From: Paracoccus sp. M683
GTDB lineage: Bacteria > Pseudomonadota > Alphaproteobacteria > Rhodobacterales > Rhodobacteraceae
NCBI RefSeq assembly: GCF_007096355.1
Contig: NZ_VKDF01000011.1
Coordinates: forward strand, 1-64,000
Length of the DNA: 64,000 bases
Direction: 5' to 3'
Shown here: piece after piece, positions 25,578 through 32,542 of the stretch
Layout: every line of letters starts with the position of its first letter
Position numbering within the stretch: the stretch's first letter is position 1
Translations under genes and position numbers: made by a program
The notes under the pieces: model-generated
Databases searched by the model: none
Told to the model about the DNA's origin: nothing
The model's input: the letters and a program-made list of their open reading frames with translations, nothing else

Positions 25578-26579
25578 ATGTCAATATTTGCGCGGTTTCG
25601 TCTTAAGACGTTGGAATTGTTGAAGGTATATGCCGGTCTTCTGCGGCTGATTCTGCCCATCGTGCTGCTGACCGAGGTTCTGATCCGGCTTGGCGTCATC
25701 GCCGCGATCGCACCGGCCTTCGAACCGGTGATGTCGCTTTACGGGTTGCCGCCGGAACTGGGGCTGGCCTGGCTGACGGGTATGCTTGTCGGGTTTTTCG
25801 GTGCGATCCCCTTGATCTTTACGCTGGTTCCTGCGGGTCAGCTGAGCGTGGCCGACATCACCATCTTTTCGGCGCTGCTGCTGTTCGCCCATGCCTTGCC
25901 GATCGAACAGGCAATCATCCGGCGGGCAGGTCCGGGGCTGATCGCCTCGACCCTGATCCGCGTCGGCGGCGGCATGTTCTATGCCGCGATCCTGTATCAG
26001 CTCAGCGCAGCGTCCGGCTGGCTGGACCGACCGCTTGACGCGATCTGGCAGCCGATGGCGCAGATCCAGGGCTGGGGTAGCTTTCTGCTGGGCCTGGCCG
26101 AAACGATGGGGTGGATGCTGGTGATTCTGCTGCTGCTGGGCTGGACGATGGAGATCTTGCGCCTGACCGGCGGGATAGATCTTCTGGGTCGGATCGTCGA
26201 TCCGGTGTTGCGGCTGGCCGGCATCCGTGGCGAGGCGCGCTATTTCGCGGTGATCGGCACATTTCTGGGCGTGACCTATGGCGGCGGCCTGATGATCCAA
26301 GAGGCGCAAAGCGGGCGCATCCCTCCTCGCCAGATTTTCGGCGCCTGTGTGTTCATGGGATTCTCGCACAGCCTGATCGAGGATACAGCCATTGTCATGG
26401 CTCTGGGTGCCGATGGGATGGCGGTGTTGTGGGGACGGCTGCTGTTTGCGATCGTCGCGACGGCGCTGGTCATGCGGATCGTCGATCGCCTGCCGTCGGG
26501 GGTGTTTCACCGTTGGCTGTTCCCGGTGGCGCGTGATCGGTCGCCGGCCGTGACGGGCAGCGATGGCGGGACGGCCTGA
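25578..26579 (+). CDS. nucleoside recognition (Gate) domain membrane protein
   Basis: A 333-residue inner-membrane protein with about eight hydrophobic segments in two similar halves. Each half carries a Gate-type stretch: LTGMLVGFFGAIPLIFTLVPAGQ in the first and FLGVTYGGGLMIQEAQSG, then FMGFSHSLIEDTAIVMALGAD, in the second. Proteins of this kind are related to concentrative nucleoside transporters and to SpmA/SpmB and YjiH, but their substrates are mostly unknown. The divergent Lrp/AsnC regulator suggests an amino-acid-linked role. AAGG precedes the ATG at 25578. Confidence 0.75.
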   Translation: MSIFARFRLKTLELLKVYAGLLRLILPIVLLTEVLIRLGVIAAIAPAFEPVMSLYGLPPELGLAWLTGMLVGFFGAIPLIFTLVPAGQLSVADITIFSALLLFAHALPIEQAIIRRAGPGLIASTLIRVGGGMFYAAILYQLSAASGWLDRPLDAIWQPMAQIQGWGSFLLGLAETMGWMLVILLLLGWTMEILRLTGGIDLLGRIVDPVLRLAGIRGEARYFAVIGTFLGVTYGGGLMIQEAQSGRIPPRQIFGACVFMGFSHSLIEDTAIVMALGADGMAVLWGRLLFAIVATALVMRIVDRLPSGVFHRWLFPVARDRSPAVTGSDGGTA

Positions 26580-27620
26580 TCAGCAGCTTTTCCGAAACTG
26601 TTCGGGCAGGCGCCCGGTTGCGGTGACAAAAGCGCGGCTGAGATGGGCCAGGCTGGAATATCCCAGCAGCCGCGCGATCCGGGCCGGGCTTTCCCGCGTG
26701 TCGCGCAGCAATTGCACCGCCCGAAGAAGGCGAAGGTCATGCAACAGTTCGACCGCGCGCTTGCCATGCTTGTGGCGGCAGGCGGCATCGAGCGCGGTCG
26801 TGGTCACGCCAAGGGCATCTGCCAGATCGGCGATGGTGCTGCCATCTGCAAGCCGGTCGCGTGCAAGTTCGGCAAAGCGCTCGGCCAGGGGCAGGTCGGG
26901 ATCGTTCTGCATCAGTCTTGCGAAATGGCGCGCACCGGGCTGCAACCGATCCAGCCGCAAGGCCAGCAAGGTCAGGTGGCACTGGATGGCGCTTGGTGCA
27001 TCGGGGGCGTCGCCGCGCGATTCCTCGGCCAGGTCGTGCAGCATCTGGTGCAGCGCGCCGTCGCCACGCTCGATCATGCCGCCAAGCGGTCTGTCAGGAA
27101 AGGCATGCGCCAGATCGCGGGTCAGGTCGGGCGCGATCAGCAGCACATATCCGCTGCAACCGGCCAATGGCATGGCGGCAAATGCCGTGCCGAGGGGGAT
27201 GAAATACAGGCTGCCGGCCGCCAGTCTGTGCCGAATGCGCGGGAAGTCCAGTTGCAGCGCGCCCTGGGCAATCAAAAGCACCACATGTTCGCCCCTTGTG
27301 CGAGGTCGGGGAACGGCGGTGCGGCTGCCCCAGGCAAAGCCCTCCAGCGGCATCAGGCGCAGTTTTTGCTGCCTGCCTCGTATCTGTCGACGCTGTGCTG
27401 AGGGGGCCCGCATGCCCCGCAAGGACAGGTCGCCATCGGGTGGTGGCGAATTATTGCCGGTCTGGTCGGGCCGATGGCCTGCGATCCGCCCTGAACTGAT
27501 GCCCGGATTGACCAGGTCAGAAGTCGAAACCAGTGATGTGCCACCCTGCGGATCAACATTGAACCGACTGGGGGTAAAGGGAAATTCGGTTCTGAAGAAA
27601 CGGGATCCCGAAACCGACAT
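26580..27620 (-). CDS. AraC family transcriptional regulator
   Basis: A 346-residue regulator. The C-terminal 100 residues hold the AraC double helix-turn-helix (TIADLADALGVTTTALDAACRHKHG; ARIARLLGYSSLAHLSRAFVTATGRLPEQF). The middle resembles the cupin-like sensor of PchR-type siderophore regulators (LYFIPLGTAFAAMPLAG). The start at 27620 is supported by GGAG 8 bases upstream and by a good promoter at 27655-27683. A downstream start at 27413 would remove about 70 poorly conserved residues and has no ribosome site. Its target is not obvious; it converges on the membrane protein gene, whose stop abuts its own. Confidence 0.85.
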   Translation of the reverse strand: MSVSGSRFFRTEFPFTPSRFNVDPQGGTSLVSTSDLVNPGISSGRIAGHRPDQTGNNSPPPDGDLSLRGMRAPSAQRRQIRGRQQKLRLMPLEGFAWGSRTAVPRPRTRGEHVVLLIAQGALQLDFPRIRHRLAAGSLYFIPLGTAFAAMPLAGCSGYVLLIAPDLTRDLAHAFPDRPLGGMIERGDGALHQMLHDLAEESRGDAPDAPSAIQCHLTLLALRLDRLQPGARHFARLMQNDPDLPLAERFAELARDRLADGSTIADLADALGVTTTALDAACRHKHGKRAVELLHDLRLLRAVQLLRDTRESPARIARLLGYSSLAHLSRAFVTATGRLPEQFRKSC

Positions 27621-27654
27621 TGACGATACTCCACAAGGCGCAAGTCATAGGCGG

Positions 27655-27683
27655 ATTATTGCCTACAAACCCGGTCTTGTAAA
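27655..27683 (-). promoter_or_regulatory. sigma-70 promoter of the AraC-family gene
   Basis: On the minus strand TTTACA and AATAAT are separated by exactly 17 bases, giving a transcript start near 27648 and a leader of about 28 bases that contains the GGAG site. Just upstream, AAGAT-TTCG-ATCTT (27684-27697) is a small inverted repeat that could be an activator site. Confidence 0.55.
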
Positions 27684-27728
27684 AAGATTTCGATCTTGGG
27701 CCGGGTAATTGGCCGGGGTGATGTGCCT

Positions 27729-27750
27729 GCCAGCCAACAGCCAGCCAACA
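27729..27750 (+). repeat. 11-bp tandem duplication
   Basis: GCCAGCCAACA occurs twice head to tail in the short gap between the AraC promoter and the end of miaA. Probably a replication slippage product without function. Confidence 0.8.
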
Positions 27751-27758
27751 GCGGAACC

Positions 27759-28637
27759 TTAGCCGACCATCAGCGGTTGCCAGGACTTCATCCGGCCACG
27801 AAACCACATGCGCTGCGCCTTGGCGTATTGCCGGGTGGCGATGATGGCCAACTCACGCGCCTCGGCCAGGGTCAGTTCGCCGCGCAGATGGCGGATCAGT
27901 TCGGGTGCCCCGATGGCCCGCGTCCATTGCGCGCCCGGCTGCCAGATGGGAACGGCATCACGCACCTCGTCCAGCGCGCCGCCGGTCAGCATCAGGTCGA
28001 ACCGCCGGGCAATCCGGTCGGCCAGCCAGTCGCGATCGGCCTGCAACAGGATGCGCGTGGCCTGATCGGGGCCGATCAGCGGGGCAGTGGTGTCGGCCTG
28101 CCAATCCGCCAGCCCGCGTCCGGTCGCGGTCAGGACCTCCCAAGCGCGCTGGACGCGGGCGGGGTTGCGGGTGTCGATGCGTTCGCGCGTCGCCTGATCC
28201 AGCGCGGCAACCATGTCCAGCAGGCCACCGGGACGCGCCAGCAGGCCATCGCCTTGGGCACGGATGGCGGGTGGTATGGGCGGCACATAGGCAAGCCCCT
28301 CGGTCAGCGTCGTCAGATACAGGCCGGTGCCGCCGACGATGATCAGCCGCTGATCCGTCAGCGCCTGCACCTGGCGCAGCCAGTCACCGACGGAATAGGC
28401 ACGACCCGGCGTGATGTGGCCGTAAAGCGCATGGGGCAGGGCAGCTTCGTCGCTGGCCGAGGGGCGGGCGGTCAGCACCCGCCAGTTGGACCAGATCTGA
28501 AGGGCATCGGCATTCACGATCAGCCCGCCCTGCTGGTCGGCCACCTGCATGGCCAGCGCCGATTTGCCGCTGGCGGTCGGGCCGGCGATCAGAAGATGTC
28601 GGTCGGGATCAATATGGCGAAGGTCGAACTTGGTCAT
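27759..28637 (-). CDS. miaA: tRNA dimethylallyltransferase
   Basis: MiaA transfers a dimethylallyl group to A37 of tRNAs that read codons starting with U. The 292-residue protein has the P-loop GPTASGKSALA at residues 19-29, NADALQIWSNWRVLTARPS with the substrate-binding aspartate, VGGTGLYLTTL, and the C-terminal TRQYAKAQRMWFRG motif that contacts tRNA. The start at 28637 is the first Met before the conserved HLLIAGPTASGKS; a longer frame would run into the divergent pyrH gene. It diverges from pyrH with 88 bases between the starts. Confidence 0.92.
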   Translation of the reverse strand: MTKFDLRHIDPDRHLLIAGPTASGKSALAMQVADQQGGLIVNADALQIWSNWRVLTARPSASDEAALPHALYGHITPGRAYSVGDWLRQVQALTDQRLIIVGGTGLYLTTLTEGLAYVPPIPPAIRAQGDGLLARPGGLLDMVAALDQATRERIDTRNPARVQRAWEVLTATGRGLADWQADTTAPLIGPDQATRILLQADRDWLADRIARRFDLMLTGGALDEVRDAVPIWQPGAQWTRAIGAPELIRHLRGELTLAEARELAIIATRQYAKAQRMWFRGRMKSWQPLMVG

Positions 28638-28725
28638 GGGTGGCGCTCGGGGGCGGGGCAGTGGTTGAATATGCCACGCTTTTGCGACATTTTGCGGCGC
28701 AATGAAACCAGCCGGGGGCCGCGCC

Positions 28726-29460
28726 ATGAGTGACACAAAAGGGGCCAAGCCCATCAGCTATGACCGGGTCATGCTGAAAATCTCTGGCGAGGCGCTGATG
28801 GGCGACCAGAATTTCGGCCTGCACCCGCCCACCGTCGCCCGCATCGCCGACGAGGTCGAATCGGTTCACAAGCTGGGCGTCGAGATCTGCATGGTCATCG
28901 GCGGCGGCAATATCTTTCGTGGCCTGCAAGGCAGCGCACAGGGGATGGAGCGCACGACGGCAGATTACATGGGCATGCTGGCCACCGTCATGAACGCGCT
29001 GGCCATGCAATCGGCGCTGGAGGCCAAGGGCATCCATACCCGCGTGATCAGTGCCATCCGCATGGATGAGGTGGCCGAGCCCTATATCCGCCGCCGCGCT
29101 GTGCGCCACCTGGAAAAGAAGCGGATCTGCATCTTCGCCGCCGGCACCGGCAACCCCTATTTCACCACCGACACTGCCGCCACGCTGCGCGCGAACGAGA
29201 TGAACTGCGAGGCGATCTTCAAGGGCACCAAGGTCGACGGCGTCTATGACAAGGATCCGAAGAAATTCGATGATGCCAAGCGCTACGAGACCGTCACCTA
29301 TGACGAGGTGCTGCAAAAGCACCTGGGGGTGATGGATGCCTCGGCCATTGCGCTGGCCCGTGACAACGACCTGCCGATCATCGTCTTTTCGCTGGACGAA
29401 CCGGGCGGCTTCCGGGGCATTCTGGAAGGCACCGGCACCTATACCCGCGTTCACGGCTGA
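28726..29460 (+). CDS. pyrH: UMP kinase
   Basis: PyrH phosphorylates UMP to UDP, an essential pyrimidine step. The 244-residue protein has [15 protein letters not shown] near the start, [25 protein letters not shown] and [29 protein letters not shown]. It ends GTYTRVHG, as amino-acid-kinase-type UMP kinases do. The ATG at 28726 gives the usual N-terminus; an in-frame ATG at 28702 would add 8 residues. The usual frr gene does not follow; the next gene is a PAAR protein. Confidence 0.94.
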   Translation: MSDTKGAKPISYDRVMLKISGEALMGDQNFGLHPPTVARIADEVESVHKLGVEICMVIGGGNIFRGLQGSAQGMERTTADYMGMLATVMNALAMQSALEAKGIHTRVISAIRMDEVAEPYIRRRAVRHLEKKRICIFAAGTGNPYFTTDTAATLRANEMNCEAIFKGTKVDGVYDKDPKKFDDAKRYETVTYDEVLQKHLGVMDASAIALARDNDLPIIVFSLDEPGGFRGILEGTGTYTRVHG

Positions 29461-29473
29461 TTCGATGCCGGCG

Positions 29474-29500
29474 GCGACCCTTCCGGTGCGGGCGGGTCGC
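29474..29500 (+). terminator. hairpin after pyrH
   Basis: GCGACCC and GGGTCGC form a 7-bp stem around 13 bases, 14 bases after the pyrH stop. There is no T-run, so it is a weak terminator or an RNA 3' end structure. Confidence 0.35.
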
Positions 29501-29580
29501 GGTCGGACGATGGGGGCTTCGCTGCCGGGTCTGAAATCCACGTTCGAAAAATGCCCTGTTTTGATTGAAGGGAATGCACC

Positions 29581-29832
29581 ATGAAGCCCATCGCCCGTCT
29601 TGGCGACCGCCACATCTGCCCCATTCATGGCACCAACGTCATCGCCGAGGTTGCGACCCGTTCCACCTGCGACACGCGGCCGATCGCGGCAGTGGGCGAC
29701 AAGACGGCGTGCGGGGCGGTGATCCTGACTGGCAGCGACGCGTTCCTTGTCGATGGGAAACCGGCGGCCATCCTCGGTTCGAAAACCAGTCATGGCGGAA
29801 TGATCGCCGAGGGATCGCAGTCGAAAGCCTGA
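29581..29832 (+). CDS. PAAR domain protein, stand-alone
   Basis: An 83-residue protein covering one PAAR repeat domain: IARLGDRHICPIHGTNVI, STCDTRPIAAVGDKTACGAVILTGS, FLVDGKPAAILGSKTSHGG. Its cysteines and histidines fit the metal-binding apex of the cone that PAAR proteins form on the VgrG spike of type VI secretion systems. No VgrG, Hcp, effector or other T6SS gene is in the window, and the protein carries no extra domain. It may sharpen a spike encoded elsewhere or be a remnant. A moderate ribosome site (GAAGGGA) precedes the ATG. Confidence 0.85.
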   Translation: MKPIARLGDRHICPIHGTNVIAEVATRSTCDTRPIAAVGDKTACGAVILTGSDAFLVDGKPAAILGSKTSHGGMIAEGSQSKA

Positions 29833-29971
29833 AGGCGGGGCGTCGCTGTAGGCACCTGACGCCCTGTTTTGGGCCGGTCGGTCGCCATGCCCGTGGCAAA
29901 TCGGCCGAAGCCGACTGAGATGCCGCCAGTCCGGCAGCATTCAGAAAAAACCATCCAGTCGTAAAAGATGA

Positions 29972-30062
29972 TGGCGGAGACGAAGGGATTCGAACCCTCG
30001 AGACGGTTTAGCCGTCTACTCCCTTAGCAGGGGAGCGCCTTCGACCACTCGGCCACGTCTCC
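29972..30062 (-). tRNA. tRNA-Ser (anticodon GCU)
   Basis: Read on the minus strand, the 7-bp acceptor stem GGAGACG / CGTCTCC closes a cloverleaf. The anticodon arm is CTCCC-CTGCTAA-GGGAG, so the anticodon is GCT (codons AGC/AGU). There is a long variable arm of class II type (GACGGCTAAACCGTC) and a T-loop in GAGGG-TTCGAAT-CCCTT. Discriminator G and an encoded CCA end the gene at 29972. Confidence 0.97.
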
Positions 30063-30292
30063 GTCGACCCGTTTAGTTGCCGCGACCGTCAGGGGCAAGA
30101 GGGAAGTCGCCACCCTGATGCATTGATTTTGCAGAAAACCGGGCCGGATGCGCCGGGGCGCGCAATTGTTGATCGCGGGCGCTGGCGCGGCGCTGGATTC
30201 GGGGCCAGCCGGCTTTTATGATCGGTCGAGGATCGCTTGCCCGAATGCGGGTTCGCGGCCATCCCGACCGATCCATTTACTGACGAGCCGCC

Positions 30293-31156
30293 ATGATCAC
30301 CGATCCCGCCATCTCTGTCTTTGACGATCGCCGCTGTGCCTTGGGCGAGGGGCCTTTCTGGCACCCCGAACGTGGCCAGGCCTTCTGGTTCGACATTCTG
30401 GGCAGGCGGATGCTTGGCGTCGATGGTTCGGCGCGGCAGCACTGGCAGTTCGACGAATATGTCTCGGCGGCGGGCTGGATTGACAGGGATCGGCTGCTGG
30501 TTGCGTCGCAGACGGCGCTGACCGTCTTTGATCTTGTGACGGGCCGTATCGGACAGTCGTGGCCGCTTGAGGCCGGGAATGTCCTGACGCGGTCGAATGA
30601 CGGGCGGGCCGACCCGATGGGCGGTTTCTGGATCGGGACGATGTCGATCAACAAGCCAAGGGGGCAGCGCGGTGCGATCTATCGCTTCTATCGGGGCGAG
30701 ATTCGCAAGCTGTATGACCGGATAGGGGTGTCGAACGCGATCTGTTTCGCCCCCGACGGCCGGACGGCCTATTACGCCGATACAGATACGTCAATGATCA
30801 TGCGCCAGACCCTTGATGCCGAGGGCTGGCCCGCCGGCCCGCCGGCTGTCTTCGTTGACCTGACGGCGGAAAAGCTGCGGCCGGATGGGGCTGTGGTCGA
30901 TTCGGACGGCAATCTGTGGAATGCGCAATTCGGCGCCGCGCGGGTGGTGTGCTATGGCGCGGATGGCGCGATGCGGCGCGTGATCGAGGTGCCGGCAAGG
31001 CAGACGACATGCCCGGCATTTATCGGTGCCGATCTGGATCGCCTGATGATCACCACGGCGGCAGAGGGGCAGGATGGTCCATCGGACGGCATGACCTTCG
31101 TGATCGACGGGCTTCAGGCGACGGGCCAGGCCGAATATCGGGTCAAACTGAACTGA
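30293..31156 (+). CDS. SMP-30/gluconolactonase family protein
   Basis: A 287-residue six-bladed beta-propeller of the SMP-30/regucalcin type. It has CALGEGPFWHPERGQAFWFDI near the start with the metal-binding glutamate, RSNDGRADPMGGFWIGTM near residues 103-120, SNAICFAPDGRTAYYADT with the next ligand, and RPDGAVVDSDGNLWNAQ near the C-terminus. Such enzymes open sugar lactones; the natural sugar is not readable from sequence and no sugar dehydrogenase is adjacent. The end of the last blade is followed by the 317-base intergenic region below. Confidence 0.88.
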   Translation: MITDPAISVFDDRRCALGEGPFWHPERGQAFWFDILGRRMLGVDGSARQHWQFDEYVSAAGWIDRDRLLVASQTALTVFDLVTGRIGQSWPLEAGNVLTRSNDGRADPMGGFWIGTMSINKPRGQRGAIYRFYRGEIRKLYDRIGVSNAICFAPDGRTAYYADTDTSMIMRQTLDAEGWPAGPPAVFVDLTAEKLRPDGAVVDSDGNLWNAQFGAARVVCYGADGAMRRVIEVPARQTTCPAFIGADLDRLMITTAAEGQDGPSDGMTFVIDGLQATGQAEYRVKLN

Positions 31157-31473
31157 CCGGCGCTGTTGCCAGCGGATCAACTTCCCGTTATTGTCTGGCT
31201 GATCAAAAAAAAGCCGGGCACGAAGCCCGGCCTAAGTCCAACAGGGAGGTTGAAGGCCAGCGGCAAAGCCGCCTCATGCCCTCACCGCCAGATTTATGGG
31301 CAGATTGCTTAAACTGCAAGTTTATTCATGCTGCATGTGCAGCATAGCCGCCATGCAGTTGCCGAATAGCTACACGCTAAAGTTGTAGATCGCGCCGGTT
31401 TTCATCGGCTGCCTGCGACTAAAGTGTTGGCCGGCACGCTGGCCGGCCCCTGTCCTGTTATTGCATGCGCCGA
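31157..31473. other. 317-base convergent intergenic region with hairpins, no gene seen
   Basis: Lies between the ends of the SMP-30 gene (+) and a LysR gene (-). It contains three hairpin-forming elements. One is an intrinsic terminator for the minus strand at 31205-31231. The second is ATGCTGCA-TG-TGCAGCAT (31328-31345), a perfect 8-bp palindrome. The third is GGCCGGC / GCCGGCC (31429-31448), just beyond the LysR stop. No frame longer than about 25 codons has a ribosome site. A minus-strand small RNA is possible. Confidence 0.5.
31205..31231 (-). terminator. intrinsic terminator, minus strand
   Basis: On the minus strand GCCGGGC-TTCGT-GCCCGGC is followed by eight Ts, a textbook intrinsic terminator. 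It lies 243 bases beyond the LysR stop codon, and a separate hairpin sits much closer to that gene, so it may end a different transcript. Confidence 0.85.
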
Positions 31474-32379
31474 TTACAGGATGCCTGATTCGCTTTGCCA
31501 TTTCCGATAGGACTGGATCTCTTCAAGAACGAAGTCGCGGAACACCATGACCCGGCGCGACTGGCGCAGTTCTTCGGGGAAGGCCAGAAAGACCGGGACA
31601 TCGCCGGATTCGATTTCCGGCAAAACCCGCACCAGCCCGTCGAAATCGGCGGTCAGGTAATCGGGCAGAACGCCGATGCCCAGATGTGCCAGAACGCCCT
31701 GCAAGACCCCGAAATAGTTGTTCACCATCAGGGTCGAGCCAAGCTTCTGGGCCAGCAGCATCTGTGTCAGGACGGCGCCGGCGCTGACCTGCGGGGTGCT
31801 GGGGCTTTGGCAGATCAGCCGGTGGCTGCCCATGTCCTCGATGCTGGGGGGCGTGCCGTTCTTGGCCAGATATTCCTCGGACGCATAAAGCCGCATGCGG
31901 ATGTTCAGCAACCGGCGACGGATCAGGTCGGACTGGCTGGGTTCCTTCATGCGGATGGCCACGTCGGCCTCGCGCATGGGCAGGTCGAGAACGCGTTCTT
32001 CCAGCAGCAGCTCGATCTTCAGATCGGGGTATTTTTCGTAAAGCTTGGGCAGGCGCGGCACCAGCCAAAGCGTGCCGAAGCCGACCGGCGTGGTGACCTT
32101 CAATTCGCCAAAGACATGTTCTTCGCTGTCACGGATGCGGGCGGCAGCGGCATCCAGCTTGCGTGCCATGGACGAGGTCGCCTCGAACAGCAATTCGCCC
32201 TGCTCGGTCAGAATCAGTCCGCGCGCATGGCGGTGGAACAGGGTCACGCCAAGCGATTCTTCCAGTGCCCTGATCTGCCTGCTGACCGCGGATTGCGACA
32301 GGTGCAGCGTGTCTCCGGCATGGGTCAGGCTGCCTGCGTCGGCAACCGCGTGAAATATTCTTAGCTTGTCCCAATCCAT
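31474..32379 (-). CDS. LysR family transcriptional regulator
   Basis: A 301-residue regulator with the N-terminal winged helix-turn-helix (WDKLRIFHAVADAGSLTHAGDTLHLSQSAVSRQIRALEESLG) and a periplasmic-binding-like effector domain. The start at 32379 places DNA binding at residue 1 and has AGGA 8 bases upstream; the frame extends 37 codons further but into the intergenic control region. It diverges from the indolepyruvate oxidoreductase gene, and a perfect ATGCAAA-A-TTTGCAT palindrome of the T-N11-A type sits 28 bases upstream of its start. It is therefore the likely regulator of that enzyme. Confidence 0.92.
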   Translation of the reverse strand: MDWDKLRIFHAVADAGSLTHAGDTLHLSQSAVSRQIRALEESLGVTLFHRHARGLILTEQGELLFEATSSMARKLDAAAARIRDSEEHVFGELKVTTPVGFGTLWLVPRLPKLYEKYPDLKIELLLEERVLDLPMREADVAIRMKEPSQSDLIRRRLLNIRMRLYASEEYLAKNGTPPSIEDMGSHRLICQSPSTPQVSAGAVLTQMLLAQKLGSTLMVNNYFGVLQGVLAHLGIGVLPDYLTADFDGLVRVLPEIESGDVPVFLAFPEELRQSRRVMVFRDFVLEEIQSYRKWQSESGIL

Positions 32380-32406
32380 CGCTGCTACAATCCTGCGTGG
32401 CCGATG

Positions 32407-32421
32407 ATGCAAAATTTGCAT
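32407..32421. promoter_or_regulatory. LysR-type operator (T-N11-A palindrome)
   Basis: ATGCAAA-A-TTTGCAT is a perfect 15-bp palindrome with the T-N11-A spacing of LysR boxes (T32408, A32420). It lies between the divergent LysR and oxidoreductase genes. A second inverted repeat, TCACAA-N10-TTGTGA (32445-32466), lies nearer the oxidoreductase gene and could be the activation site. Confidence 0.55.
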
Positions 32422-32542
32422 GTCGTAAAATCCGACCCTCATTCTCACAATAGCCGTGAGTTGTGAAGTTTTTCCTTCATTGGTCAGCAATTATGACCTA
32501 TAATGCCCAAGAAATCATCAAGCCGTTGGGGGAGACCGCCAG

